64,000 nucleotides of DNA from Natribacillus halophilus (GTDB lineage: Bacteria > Bacillota > Bacilli > Bacillales > Marinococcaceae). Position numbers and translations under genes: made by a program. The DNA is taken from contig NZ_FNEN01000009.1 in assembly GCF_900100185.1 (NCBI RefSeq), forward strand, positions 53,406 to 117,405, read 5' to 3'. How positions within the stretch are numbered: position 1 is the first letter of the stretch; each line of letters begins with the position of its first letter. The notes below the pieces were generated by a model. The model did no database searches. It was not told the DNA's origin and was given only the letters and a program-made list of their open reading frames with translations. Below are positions 47,191-56,522 of the stretch, one piece after another.

Positions 47191-47571
47191 GTGGAACAAA
47201 GCGACCGTTTGCATATGCCTTTGTTCTCCATTCGCATCGTCCAGGACTTAACTGAGTTAACCCCGCGACAAATCCGTTATTACGAGACGCACGGCTTAGT
47301 CGTCCCGGCGAGAACAGAGGGCAATCAACGCTTGTTTTCGTTCGCCGACGTCGACCGCTTGCTTGATATCAAGCAATTAACCGAGCAGGGCATTAATATG
47401 GCAGGTATTAAGGAAATGCTTACTAACCGCCAGGAAAAAGAACGAAACGAGGAGCGAGAGCGCGTGCATTCCAAACGTTTGCACGAGCAGGTGAGATGGG
47501 AGGCCCTCAACAATGCCAATTCCCATAAATCATCCATCATCCAGGGGCAACTTTCGCACTTTTTCCATTAA
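47191..47571 (+). CDS. glnR: Nitrogen metabolism repressor GlnR
   Basis: A 126-residue MerR-family regulator. The winged helix-turn-helix ([29 protein letters not shown]) is near the N-terminus and the C-terminal feedback peptide QGQLSHFFH is conserved. GlnR represses glnRA when glutamine is plentiful, with feedback-inhibited glutamine synthetase as co-regulator. GTG 47191 follows AAAGGAGG; upstream in-frame codons precede that site. It forms an operon with glnA. Confidence 0.94.
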   Translation: MEQSDRLHMPLFSIRIVQDLTELTPRQIRYYETHGLVVPARTEGNQRLFSFADVDRLLDIKQLTEQGINMAGIKEMLTNRQEKERNEERERVHSKRLHEQVRWEALNNANSHKSSIIQGQLSHFFH

Positions 47572-47648
47572 ACGGTGACAACGTTTGCCAGCCGGCAACG
47601 TTCCACATAAATAAGTTAAATTTTTCAAAAGAGGGGAAGGTTGCTAAC

Positions 47649-49004
47649 ATGGCACCATCGTACACACGTGAGGACATCACACGATTAGTCGAAGAGGAAA
47701 ACGTCAAATTTATCCGTCTGCAATTCACCGACTTGCAAGGGATTGTCAAAAATGTGGAAATTCCTACCGATCAATTGGAAAAAGCGCTCGATAACCAAAT
47801 GATGTTTGATGGATCTTCGATTGAAGGATTCGTTCGCATTGAAGAGTCGGATATGTACTTATACCCGGATTTGGACACATGGGTCATCTTTCCGTGGACG
47901 CCGGAAAAAGGAAAAGTAGCCCGTCTGATTTGTGATATCTATGAACCGTCCGCCCACAAAGGCGGAGAGCCTGAACCTTTTGCAGGTGATCCGCGCAGGG
48001 TCCTCAAAAATGTGCTGGAGGAAGCCAGAAGCCTTGGCTACACCGACTTTAACATTGGCCCCGAGCCGGAATTTTTCTTGTTCAAAAATGATGAAAAAGG
48101 CGATCCGACATTGGAATTGAATGATCAGGGGGGCTACTTTGACCTTGCGCCTACAGACTTGGGTGAGAGTTGCCGTCGGGATATTGTTCTTGAACTGGAG
48201 AATATGGGTTTTGAAATTGAAGCTTCCCATCATGAGGTTGCTCCCGGGCAACACGAAATTGACTTTAAATATGCCGATGCCGTCACGACGTGTGATAATA
48301 TCCAAACGTTTAAGCTCGTCGTCAAAACGATCGCCCGCCAGCACGGCTTACACGCGACGTTCATGCCCAAACCATTATTCGGTGTAAACGGGTCGGGGAT
48401 GCACTGTAACATGTCGCTTTTCAAAGGGGAGACCAATGCTTTTTATGATGAAAGCACCGAGACGCAGTTAAGTGAAACAGCGATGCAGTTTCTTGCTGGC
48501 ATATTGGACCATGCTGAGGCGTTCACCGCCCTGACCAATCCGATCGTTAATTCTTATAAACGCCTCGTCCCGGGCTTTGAAGCGCCTGTCTACATCGCAT
48601 GGTCGATGCGCAACCGCAGTCCGCTCGTGCGTATCCCATCATCACGCAAACTGAGCACAAGAATCGAGGTTAGAAGTCCGGATCCCGCGGCGAACCCATA
48701 TTTAGCGATGGCAGCCATGCTCGCGGCCGGTCTCGATGGTGTGAAGCGCCAATTACGGGCACCGGAGGAAACCGACCGTAACATTTATGTGATGAGCGAA
48801 CAAGAACGCGAGGAAGAAAATATCCAGGCATTGCCACCTAGCTTAAAAGAAGCGATCGATGCACTTAAACAGGATAAGGTTCTTCTTGATGCTCTCAGTG
48901 AACACGCGCTTGAGCACTTCATCGAAGCCAAAGAAATCGAATGGGATATGTTCCGCACGGCCGTGCACCCTTGGGAACGGGAGCAGTATATGCAGAGTTA
49001 TTAA
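47649..49004 (+). CDS. glnA: Type I glutamine synthetase
   Basis: A 451-residue enzyme making glutamine from glutamate and ammonia with ATP, and the signal partner of GlnR and TnrA. Hallmarks: [36 protein letters not shown], the [14 protein letters not shown] region and the C-terminal [12 protein letters not shown]. It is slightly longer than the 444-residue B. subtilis enzyme. GAGGGGAAGG precedes the ATG. A terminator follows, after which the accessory segment begins. Confidence 0.98.
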   Translation: MAPSYTREDITRLVEEENVKFIRLQFTDLQGIVKNVEIPTDQLEKALDNQMMFDGSSIEGFVRIEESDMYLYPDLDTWVIFPWTPEKGKVARLICDIYEPSAHKGGEPEPFAGDPRRVLKNVLEEARSLGYTDFNIGPEPEFFLFKNDEKGDPTLELNDQGGYFDLAPTDLGESCRRDIVLELENMGFEIEASHHEVAPGQHEIDFKYADAVTTCDNIQTFKLVVKTIARQHGLHATFMPKPLFGVNGSGMHCNMSLFKGETNAFYDESTETQLSETAMQFLAGILDHAEAFTALTNPIVNSYKRLVPGFEAPVYIAWSMRNRSPLVRIPSSRKLSTRIEVRSPDPAANPYLAMAAMLAAGLDGVKRQLRAPEETDRNIYVMSEQEREEENIQALPPSLKEAIDALKQDKVLLDALSEHALEHFIEAKEIEWDMFRTAVHPWEREQYMQSY

Positions 49005-49011
49005 GTCATTG

Positions 49012-49048
49012 AAAGCCTTGGTGTATAAGCATCAGGGCTTTTTTTTTC
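49012..49048 (+). terminator. Intrinsic terminator after glnA
   Basis: AAAGCCTTG (49012-49020) pairs with CAGGGCTTT (49033-49041, one G-T pair), then eight T. Confidence 0.85.
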
Positions 49049-49088
49049 GTGGCGCATGTCTGGTCAATCGTTCCCCGGTTTTCCCGGC

Positions 49089-49108
49089 CGCCACGAATCC
49101 GCCACGAA
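49089..49108. repeat. Paired CGCCACGAA repeats next to integrase remnant, possible att site
   Basis: CGCCACGAA occurs at 49089-49097 and 49100-49108, 25 bases beyond the stop of the integrase pseudogene. A third copy is at 53359-53367, just after the oxidoreductase gene at the other end of the AT-rich segment. The element is short, so the att assignment is tentative. Confidence 0.3.
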
Positions 49109-49132
49109 CTTTGAAAAACATAATAAGGATCG

Positions 49133-50274
49133 TCATGATCCAAACAGTTCCTTTGTATACTTTTCAAACTTGTTCAGGGAGTCGCGTTCGATCCGGTTGC
49201 TCACGTGTGTATATACTTCTGACGTGATGGATCCGTGGCCGAGAAGTTCCTGGATGTATTTCGTCTCTGCTCCTGATTCGAGAAGTAAGACGGCAGCCGT
49301 ATGACGTAGAGAATGGATATCAAGATCGGTTGAAATACCTGCATTTCTGCATATGCGCCTAAAAGCGTTGAACAGGGTTGATTTTGGTATAGGCGATCCG
49401 TCCTTACGAGCAAGGACTAAATCAAGGTTGTGCCGATAATCATCACCAAATCTCATTTTGTTGTCGTTCTGCCGGACACGGTGTGCTTTCAGCTGCATCG
49501 TCCACCAGTTAGTGATTGGTATGTTTCATGCTGATTTGTAGCTTTGGGGATCCCCGAACAGGTCTGCATCTGTCTCTGGAGCGTAGTCGAGTGTTTGGAC
49601 GATGTTAATACGTTGCTCAGACAAATCGACCTGCTGCCACTGCAACGCACCTGCTTCACCTTTTCGCATTCCTGTCTGGATTAGGTGGCAAAAGAAAGCA
49701 TGATACAGCAAGTTGTCCTTTTTCGCTGCAGAAAGAAAAGTAGTAATCTGTTCATAGTCAATGAACCTGACCTTGACCTTCTCACTCTTTTCGCGGGGTG
49801 TTCTGATGACCACTTCCTCACAAAAATTAGATTGTATCTTTTTCAATCCAACAGCTCGCTTGATGGACATGTACATTGTCCTGTGTACGAGATCAGTGGT
49901 TTGTTTGCTATATCCTTTATCATCATTAAGTAGTTAATAAATGTCTGATACAAAGCTGGGGTGATATCTTTTAGTCTAATATTTTTAAAATAATGCAAGG
50001 CACGTGTTTCAATGTTCAGCTTATCCAGTTTGTGGGTGTTTTTCGCGGCCTTGTTTTCCCTGTATTCCGCAAGCCACATGTGGAGATACTCTTTCAGCGT
50101 TTCATCTTTTGCCTGGTCGAACCCGAGGTCAGTTTCATGTTCAAGCCGCTTGAGTGCTGCAACGCCTTCTGGTCTTGTCCTAAAACCTTCGCGCTTCTTT
50201 TCCTTCCATTTTTGAGTGGTAGGATCTTTATACCGCAGCCTGAAATATCACTTACCTGTCTTTTCATTTTTCTT
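49133..50274 (-). pseudogene. Phage-type tyrosine integrase, decayed
   Basis: The frame can be followed through three lesions. Near the N-terminus TGG has become TGA (KTGK-stop-YFRLRYKDPTTQKWKEKKREGF). Around 49925 a single-base loss shifts the frame within YLNDDKGYSKQT. At 49526-49528 a TGA interrupts the frame between SYKSA and NIPITNWWTMQL. Catalytic residues remain recognisable: QTGMRKGEAGAL, HSLRHTAAVLL and LGHGSITSEVYTHVS. It is typical of integrases of Gram-positive prophages and integrative elements. With no functional neighbours it is probably the relic of such an element. Confidence 0.88.
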
Positions 50275-50340
50275 TACCCTTGAATCTGCGAATAAGAACT
50301 TTTTTTACAGAAATTTCATTTCAGTAACAAAGTCCTAAAC

Positions 50341-50367
50341 AAAAAACACGAGCCGGAGCCCGTGTTT
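50341..50367 (-). terminator. Minus-strand terminator-like hairpin
   Basis: AAACACG (50344-50350) and CGTGTTT (50361-50367) with inner GC pairing. The T run is on the minus strand (complement of AAAAAA). Confidence 0.5.
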
Positions 50368-50498
50368 GTCAGGAATCCCTATTCATGATGTATAGCCACC
50401 GTATTTTATAAAAGGATCCCTTCATTTTATTGTATCCATTATTTAGCAGATCATTCTAGTTAATCCGTTTGTTTTTCGTACAAGTAGGTACGTGCATT

Positions 50499-50527
50499 AC
50501 AAGCAATATACGATCTTACATAAAGTA
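50499..50527 (+). promoter_or_regulatory. Sigma-K-like promoter of the Cys/His-rich gene
   Basis: CATAAAGTA (50519-50527) matches CATANNNTA exactly, with AC (50499-50500) 18 bases upstream. This is one base more than at dpaA. Confidence 0.5.
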
Positions 50528-50562
50528 TTGTATACCTCAGTAAGAAAGGGGGGGTATGCTAA

Positions 50563-50784
50563 ATGTTTAAAAAATGGGATGAAATCGTCTTTGGACTTGA
50601 CTTTGATGGTGATCGTTTTAAGTGCAAATGTGAACGAGAGGAAGAAAGAAGGAAGCGTGATCATTGCAGACGCGATAAGCACCACGATCACTGTGGATGT
50701 GGATGTAATAAAAAAGACGACCGTGATCGCGACCGCGACCGCGAGAAAGAGTGTAAAGTGAAGTTTTTTATCGACTGTGACTAA
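50563..50784 (+). CDS. Small Cys/His-rich, highly charged protein, possible spore coat component
   Basis: A 73-residue protein. After FKKWDEIVFGLDFDGDRFKCKC comes a stretch of Arg, Glu and His, then HDHCGCGCNKK, then a DRDRDRDRE repeat and a hydrophobic end VKFFIDCD. Seven cysteines and many histidines suggest metal binding or disulphide cross-linking. A sigma-K-like promoter lies upstream, which supports a late mother-cell, coat-type role. A G-rich binding site precedes the ATG and a terminator follows. No family is recognised with certainty. Confidence 0.65.
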   Translation: MFKKWDEIVFGLDFDGDRFKCKCEREEERRKRDHCRRDKHHDHCGCGCNKKDDRDRDRDREKECKVKFFIDCD

Positions 50785-50840
50785 ACTTCTTTTTGCCCAA
50801 CTTCCGCGCCCACAAAGCAGCTCATGTTATTCTCCTTATT

Positions 50841-50874
50841 CAATCCCTTGGCAGATGTCAGGGGATTGTTTTTT
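50841..50874 (+). terminator. Intrinsic terminator after the Cys/His-rich gene
   Basis: CAATCCC (50841-50847) and GGGATTG (50862-50868), then six T. Confidence 0.75.
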
Positions 50875-50881
50875 GTAGATG

Positions 50882-50906
50882 AAAAAAACACGGGTCGGGG
50901 CCCGTG
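50882..50906 (-). terminator. Minus-strand intrinsic terminator
   Basis: CACGGG and CCCGTG with a GC-rich loop. Seven A on the plus strand supply the T run on the minus strand. It should end the gene remnant that follows at 50907-51221, yet the open frame of that remnant reads through it. Confidence 0.7.
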
Positions 50907-51221
50907 CTTTAAATTATGGATAGTGTTTGAATTTCCAATTCCTTGGACTAACAGTTGTGTCGTTTCGTCTGCAAAGAGGTTAACTTGATAATTTTCAATT
51001 TGGCGAGTTTCTTCAAAGGCTGTATCAATCAACATTGCATCTACAATCATATCGCCCATATCTTCATTTTCTAAATCAATTCCTAGCGCATGTAATACTG
51101 ACATCACCTGTGTGCCATCAACTCCATCTGTGTCCATTTCCAAAAACAAAGAATGGAATGCGACATCAACATGGTCATTTGCTGTCGATTTGGAGAATGA
51201 TCTGAAAATTACCGGTAAAGT
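50907..51221 (-). pseudogene. Unrecognised gene remnant
   Basis: An open minus-strand frame with protein-like composition (DHVDVAFHSLFLEMDTDGVDG, VLHALGIDLENEDMGDMIVDAML, ENYQVNLFADETTQLLVQG). There is no start codon with a ribosome binding site. At the 3' end the frame runs on through an intrinsic terminator to 50781, suggesting the original stop was lost. I do not recognise the family. It is AT-rich, unlike the housekeeping genes. Confidence 0.4.
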
Positions 51222-51424
51222 TTACTGAATTCGAGAGGTTTTCTGTACATAGAAGAAGTCTCCACTGAGTTCATCGAGGATATGCTCGAACGATTAGCTG
51301 TATTAGTTAGATGAGTATTTGCTATAGTTCCGGCTGCGCAATAGACAATGCCTTCTCATTGCTTATCTATTCCTCTTGAACATTGAAAAGGTGGCTAATT
51401 ATTAAAGTTAATCAAAAAAATGTT

Positions 51425-51700
51425 TGCGCATGCATGTAATATTTGTTATGGTATCTATATGATATCGGCTAAGCTGCTGATCTTGGTCAAAGCTGTTGGC
51501 AAAATGAACACCGAACCTAATGAATTATTAGGCTACCCTGAGTGGCGGTGAAGGAAATAAGTTTCTATACGTACTCCTTGTGGGATGTTGGACGCCTGCA
51601 AAACGTAATCAAGGATGAATACTTTATTAAACTTCCTTAGCATATCGAAGGTCTTTGACTCCCTTTAGAGTCTCTCTAAAAGAGAGGCTTAGGCCGTCTT
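51425..51700 (+). other. Long structured leader upstream of marR-type gene, class unknown
   Basis: No gene is seen in the 494 bases before 51716. A short frame at about 51240-51315 encodes FLYIEEVSTEFIEDMLERLAVLVR and looks like another relic. Further on, CACCG (51509-51513) and CGGTG (51546-51550) enclose the hairpin CCTAAT/ATTAGG (51516-51532). Near the end GACTC/GAGTC (51657-51671) and TCTCTCT/AGAGAGG (51672-51688) form two adjacent stems. The arrangement resembles a regulatory leader, but no known riboswitch signature fits. Confidence 0.4.
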
Positions 51701-51715
51701 GAAAGGATTATAATC

Positions 51716-52126
51716 ATGAATAATGAGTTGTTTAGTGCTTGGCTTAATCTGACGAAATATCACGACCGTTTACTGAAAGCAATGGATTGTACACTTCAAG
51801 AACAATTTCAATTAGGCATTAAAGAATTTTACCTTATGTACTACTTGGCACAATCAGAACAAAAGAAGATGAAGTTATCAGATTTAGTTCCAAAAGTGGG
51901 TCTTAGCCATAGTGCTTTATCACGCTTAGTTACAAGACTTGAACAATATCGAGGCGGGTCGTTAGTTGAACGCCAAACGTATGCAAATGATAAGCGATCG
52001 ATTGATGTCTTCCTCATGAAAAAAGGAGAACATTACATTCACGAGATGGAAATGGTCATTAATGATCACTTACAGTCGCGGTTGAGTGAGAAAGATATAC
52101 AAAATATTAAAAGGCTTGTTGAATAA
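51716..52126 (+). CDS. MarR-family transcriptional regulator
   Basis: A 136-residue winged-helix regulator. The recognition region reads MKLSDLVPKVGLSHSALSRLVTRLEQ, and the wing is ERQTYANDKRSIDVFLMKKG. Dimerisation helices lie at both ends. Members sense small phenolic, oxidised or electrophilic compounds and repress a neighbouring gene, here probably the flavin oxidoreductase 64 bases downstream. AT-rich codon use sets it apart from the flanking chromosome and suggests acquisition by transfer. GAAAGGATT precedes the ATG. Confidence 0.85.
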   Translation: MNNELFSAWLNLTKYHDRLLKAMDCTLQEQFQLGIKEFYLMYYLAQSEQKKMKLSDLVPKVGLSHSALSRLVTRLEQYRGGSLVERQTYANDKRSIDVFLMKKGEHYIHEMEMVINDHLQSRLSEKDIQNIKRLVE

Positions 52127-52190
52127 GGAATACTGATTGTTCAAGAAGGATATATGTCATACATGTATATTTATAGGAGGCATTGTAGCA

Positions 52191-53342
52191 TTGGATAAGA
52201 AGTTTGAACCATTATTTGAAAAAGTAGAACTACCCAATAAAGTAGAATTAAGAAACAGATTTGTCTTAGCACCACTCACTCATATATCTTCGAACGATGA
52301 TGGAACAATTTCTGATGTGGAAATTGATCATATCGAACAACGTTCTGAAGATGTAGGATTAGCTATTTCTGCGGCTAGTAATGTGACTGATTTGGGGAAG
52401 GCATTTCCTGGCCAGCCTTCCGTTGCACATGATTCACATCTGGATGGTTTAAAACGATTAGCTAAAGCGATGAAGAGAAATGGCGCAAAAGCGATTGTAC
52501 AAATCCATCATGGCGGGGCACAGTCAATGCCATATTTAACACCAAATGGAGATGTCGTTGCGCCAAGTCCTATAACTTTACAGGGTGATGAGAAACATAG
52601 TCCATCCTATGAAAAAGAAGAACATCATGCCAGGGAAATTACGCAAGAAGAAATTGAACACACCATTAAAGCATTTGGCGAGGCAACACGCAGAGTGATC
52701 GAAGCAGGGTTTGATGGTGTAGAAATTCACGGGGCAAACCATTATCTCATACATCAATTTGTTTCCCCCTATTATAATCGTCGTGATGATGAGTGGGGAG
52801 AAAATAGATTAAAATTCCCAATGAAAGTGGTAGATGAGGTTGTCCATGCGGTTAAAGCTCATGCAGATGAGAATTTCATCGTTGGTTATAGATTTTCACC
52901 AGAAGAAGCAGAAACGCCAGGTATAACGATGGAAATCACCGAAGAACTGGTGAAACATTTAATTGAAAAACCGTTAGATTTCTTACATGTTTCATTAATG
53001 GACGTACACGCTAAAACGCGTGAAGGTAAGTATCAAGGTGAAGAAAGAATTAAGTTACTTCATCAATGGATTGACGGTCGGATGCCATTAGTTGGTATTG
53101 GATCAATATTTACGGCTGAACAAGCATTAGAAGCTGTAGAACCCAAAAATATTGATTTATTGGCGTTAGGTAGAGAAATTCTCTTAGATCATAATTTCGT
53201 TGATAAAATACAGAATGGTAAAGCGGACGAAATCATGTCGAAATTCGACCCTTATAGAGAAGATAAACATGATTTACCACCTAATTTATGGAATCAATTT
53301 AATGACGGTTTATATTCATTGCCAAGAACTGATGGCAGGTAA
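52191..53342 (+). CDS. NADH-dependent flavin oxidoreductase, Old Yellow Enzyme family
   Basis: A 383-residue TIM-barrel flavoprotein binding FMN. Family marks: FEPLFEKVELPNKVELRNRFVLAPLTH, VQIHHGGAQSMP, the catalytic-region HGANHYLIHQFVSPYYNRRDDEWG, and the phosphate loop VGIGSIFTAEQALE with ALGREILLD. It should reduce activated alkenes or similar electrophiles with NADH. TTG 52191 follows ATAGGAGG by ten bases; the open frame begins upstream at 52137 without a good site. It is AT-rich and paired with the MarR gene, probably as a mobile detoxification cassette. A strong terminator follows. Confidence 0.88.
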   Translation: MDKKFEPLFEKVELPNKVELRNRFVLAPLTHISSNDDGTISDVEIDHIEQRSEDVGLAISAASNVTDLGKAFPGQPSVAHDSHLDGLKRLAKAMKRNGAKAIVQIHHGGAQSMPYLTPNGDVVAPSPITLQGDEKHSPSYEKEEHHAREITQEEIEHTIKAFGEATRRVIEAGFDGVEIHGANHYLIHQFVSPYYNRRDDEWGENRLKFPMKVVDEVVHAVKAHADENFIVGYRFSPEEAETPGITMEITEELVKHLIEKPLDFLHVSLMDVHAKTREGKYQGEERIKLLHQWIDGRMPLVGIGSIFTAEQALEAVEPKNIDLLALGREILLDHNFVDKIQNGKADEIMSKFDPYREDKHDLPPNLWNQFNDGLYSLPRTDGR

Positions 53343-53395
53343 AGCCAACGCGAAAAACGCCACGAAGTGAAACAGAAAACCATTAAGGAAACGGA

Positions 53396-53428
53396 AACCC
53401 TTAGCACTGCGGGTGCTAAGGGTTTTGT
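53396..53428 (+). terminator. Intrinsic terminator after the flavin oxidoreductase gene
   Basis: AAACCCTTAGCAC (53396-53408) and GTGCTAAGGGTTT (53414-53426), a 13-bp perfect stem. Confidence 0.9.
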
Positions 53429-53629
53429 ATGTATGAGACATGCAAAAATTATAGTACCTAAGGGTGTATCCGATATGAATGTGTCTATGTATGCAAATTC
53501 GGAACAACGCCTAACCTCTTGAGTCCCAAAATTTAATATACCCGTTCGTATAGACTAAAATTAATATTAGCAATATTATTGCTACATAATCCTTTACGTA
53601 TTTATAATAATAGTAGGGGAGTGATTTAA

Positions 53630-55558
53630 ATGAAACGAAGTCATAGGAAGAAAACGCCGCTGTTTTTGCTTTTTGCTTTTTTGCTCGTCATGAGTTCCGC
53701 GACGGGCGTGGTCGCGCAGGAAAATGATGCAGACGACATTTCGGCAGCGGAGCTGCAAAGCGTTGTTGAACAATTGGACAAGGATGGGGCATTTGCAAAT
53801 AGTAGCGCACCGCATGCATTGGATAGGCATTTGCAGGCGGTCGGTCATTTCGAAGATCAAGGTGAATCGGACAAAGTCGTCGAGCACATGGGCGGTTTTC
53901 ACGATCTGCTTGCTCATCAGCAGGAAAACCAATTCATCTCCGAACATGGTTTTGCTGTTCTTCACGCAATGGCAGATGACTTGATCGCCAAATATGATGG
54001 TACGTTCAGCATGAACATCTATCATACGAACGATCATCATGGCCAAACAGAGATGTTTCCGCCATTGGTTACGACCTTAAATGAAGCCAAAGATGAACAT
54101 GGAGACGGTCTTGTCCTGGATGCCGGCGACGTATTCTCGGGAACGTTGTATTTTAACGAGTTCCGGGGACAAGATGCGATTGAGTTCATGAATTTGATGG
54201 AATACGACGCATTTGTACCGGGCAATCACGAATATGATCTCGGTGATCCGGAGGATGGTCATCCGGAACTGGTGGATTTTTTCGAAGCTGCCGACTTTCC
54301 GATTGTGGCAGGCAATACCGATTTCTCCGAAGATGAAAGCTTAAATGATTTAACGGTGGAAGGCGTCTGTGGTGAAGTTGAAGATGGGATGATCTATGAT
54401 GGCATCATCGAGGAACATGAGGGAGAAGACATAGGTATTTTCGGGCTTACATCCGAAGATACGGCCGATATCTCCAGCCCGATGGATGTGGCATTTAGCG
54501 ACTACGTTCAGGCGGCACAGGAGATGGTGGATCAGTTTGAAGACGAAGGCATCGACAAAATCATCGCTTTAACACATATTGGCTATGACAGTGATCCGAG
54601 TGTTGGCAATGATCTTTTGCTCGCTGAACAGGTAGAAGGCATTGATGTCATTATTGGGGGTCATAGCCACACGACCGTAGAGTCGCCCACCATCGTGACC
54701 GAAAATGAAGACGGTGAAGACATGGACCCGACCGTCATCGGACAAGCCGGAGAATATGGTGAATATCTTGGTTGGATGAATGTAACTTTTGATGACAAGG
54801 GCGCTGTCACAGATGTGGATGGTGAACTGATGGCCACGGAAGAGCGCGAACCGGATCCGGAGGCGCTGGACATTCTGGAGCCATATCAGGACATCGTCGA
54901 AGACCTACAAAATGAAGAGGTTGGTGCAACTGTTGTCAATGATTTGCCCAACCCTCGCCACGGAGATGGGGATGAAGAGAGTGTCCGCGCTGATGAGACA
55001 GCACTTGGCAATTTAATTTCCGATGCGCAGCTGGAAGCCGCGCGATTAACCGATGAAGATACGATTATGGCCTTTCAGAACGGTGGCGGCATCCGTACAT
55101 CGATGGCGGCAGGCGAAGTCACTGTAGGTGAAATCATTGAAGTGCAGCCATTCGGCAATCGTCTGACGCTGCTTGAGTTATCCGGTGAAGAATTAATCGA
55201 GATGTTTGAGGAAAGCGTATCGAATAGTCCCGAAGAAAATGGGGGCTTTCTGCACATCTCAGGTGATACCCGTCTCACGTATGACAGTAGTCAAGATCCG
55301 GGTGAACGTGTGGAAACTTTAGAAGTCAATATTGACGGCGAATATGAAGAAATTACTGAAGATGATATGTATACGGTGGCGACCAACAACTTTACAGCTA
55401 CGGGCGGCGATGGCCATGACGTTCTTGGCGATGCCTATGATGATGGGCGCGGGACTATCGTCGGCGATACGGACTGGGAAATGCTTCGGGACTACATGGT
55501 CGACCTTGAAGAAGTGGATTACGAGGTGGAAGGCCGCATTCAGGATGTGGCAAACTGA
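53630..55558 (+). CDS. Secreted 5'-nucleotidase/2',3'-cyclic phosphodiesterase (UshA/YfkN type)
   Basis: A 642-residue exported enzyme. A signal peptide (about residues 1-30, RKKTPLFLLFAFLLVMSSATG) is followed by an acidic region. The metallophosphoesterase domain carries MNIYHTNDHHGQ, LDAGDVFSG, VPGNHEYDLG, LTHIG and GGHSHT. The C-terminal nucleotidase domain has FQNGGGIRTSMAAG, the aromatic substrate clamp near QPFGN, and NNFTATGGDGHDVLG. It should release nucleosides outside the cell, which fits the nucleoside permease genes just downstream. GC content is like the core genome. The end abuts the truncated nupO-like ATPase. Confidence 0.9.
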   Translation: MKRSHRKKTPLFLLFAFLLVMSSATGVVAQENDADDISAAELQSVVEQLDKDGAFANSSAPHALDRHLQAVGHFEDQGESDKVVEHMGGFHDLLAHQQENQFISEHGFAVLHAMADDLIAKYDGTFSMNIYHTNDHHGQTEMFPPLVTTLNEAKDEHGDGLVLDAGDVFSGTLYFNEFRGQDAIEFMNLMEYDAFVPGNHEYDLGDPEDGHPELVDFFEAADFPIVAGNTDFSEDESLNDLTVEGVCGEVEDGMIYDGIIEEHEGEDIGIFGLTSEDTADISSPMDVAFSDYVQAAQEMVDQFEDEGIDKIIALTHIGYDSDPSVGNDLLLAEQVEGIDVIIGGHSHTTVESPTIVTENEDGEDMDPTVIGQAGEYGEYLGWMNVTFDDKGAVTDVDGELMATEEREPDPEALDILEPYQDIVEDLQNEEVGATVVNDLPNPRHGDGDEESVRADETALGNLISDAQLEAARLTDEDTIMAFQNGGGIRTSMAAGEVTVGEIIEVQPFGNRLTLLELSGEELIEMFEESVSNSPEENGGFLHISGDTRLTYDSSQDPGERVETLEVNIDGEYEEITEDDMYTVATNNFTATGGDGHDVLGDAYDDGRGTIVGDTDWEMLRDYMVDLEEVDYEVEGRIQDVAN

Positions 55559-56522
55559 GGGTAAGTCGATTATCCTCATTACACATAAACTGAAAGAAAT
55601 TATGCAGGTTTGTGACCGCTGCACGGTCATTCGCCGGGGGAGAGGCGTTGGAACGGTAGATGTTGCCGATACCTCAGAGAATAAGCTCGCCGAAATGATG
55701 GTCGGCCGGGAAGTGAGTTTTGCTGTAGAGAAAGAAACGGCTGTTCCAAAAGAAACGGTGCTATCCATTAAAGATCTTCAGGTCGAAGATACACGCAAGG
55801 TGGACGTCGTCAATGGCTTAAACCTTGATGTACGTGCCGGTGAAATCGTTGGCGTAGCCGGGGTTGACGGCAATGGCCAGACAGAACTGGTCGAAGCCAT
55901 GACCGGATTGAGACTTGTAAAAGCCGGATCGGTGACCGTCTCTGAACAAGATATCACCCATTATAAACCGCGAAAAGTCACCGAAGCAGGCGTCGGCCAT
56001 ATACCGGAGGACCGGCATAAACACGGCATGGTCATGGCGTTCACCGTCGCCGAAAACATGCTGTTACAAACGTATTATCAGTTTCCCTATACGAAAAAAG
56101 GCATATTAAACTATCCAAACATCTATGAAAAAGCGAAAGCACTCATTCAGGAATACGATGTCCGTACCCCAAATGAAAAAACGCCGGCGCGTTCGTTGTC
56201 CGGCGGCAACCAGCAGAAAATGATCATCGCCAGGGAAGTTAACCGTTCACCGGATATGTTAATCGCTGCGCAGCCGACACGGGGACTGGACGTGGGAGCG
56301 ATCGAATTCATCCATGGAAAGTTGGTTGAAGAGAGGGATAAAGGTCATGCTGTCTTGCTTGTATCTCTGGAACTTGATGAGATTCTTAACTTGAGTGATC
56401 GTATCGCCGTGATCTATGAAGGAACCATTGTAGATATCGTCAAGGCCGACGAGACGGATGAAAAAGAACTCGGCCTTCTCATGGCAGGCGGTAAAAGGGA
56501 AGCAGGTGAGGGACAACGTTGA
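55557..56522 (+). pseudogene. Nucleoside ABC transporter ATPase, first half deleted
   Basis: The frame resumes at EGKSIILITHKLKEIMQVCDR, which is the end of the first nucleotide-binding domain of a NupO/YufO-type protein. The whole second domain follows (GVDGNGQTEL, ARSLSGGNQQK, MLIAAQPTRGLD). Normal members have about 510 residues with two domains; here about 190 N-terminal residues and the start are missing. Upstream the frame only overlaps the 5'-nucleotidase gene out of phase. The junction lies at the nucleotidase stop codon, so a deletion or insertion brought the two together. A shortened product could start at ATG 55602, but no binding site is seen. Confidence 0.85.

Noticed and set aside
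51500..51560. T-box leader
   Set aside because: GAGTGGCGGTG resembles only part of the T-box antiterminator sequence; TGGNACCGCG is absent.
53520..53629. Purine riboswitch or PurR box before the nucleotidase gene
   Set aside because: CCCGTTCGTATAGAC looked suggestive, but the conserved riboswitch core is missing and the PurR match is short.
55332..55556. N-terminal 75 codons of the ABC ATPase open frame
   Set aside because: They overlap the nucleotidase gene out of phase and do not resemble an ATPase domain; the ATPase homology starts at EGKSIILITH.
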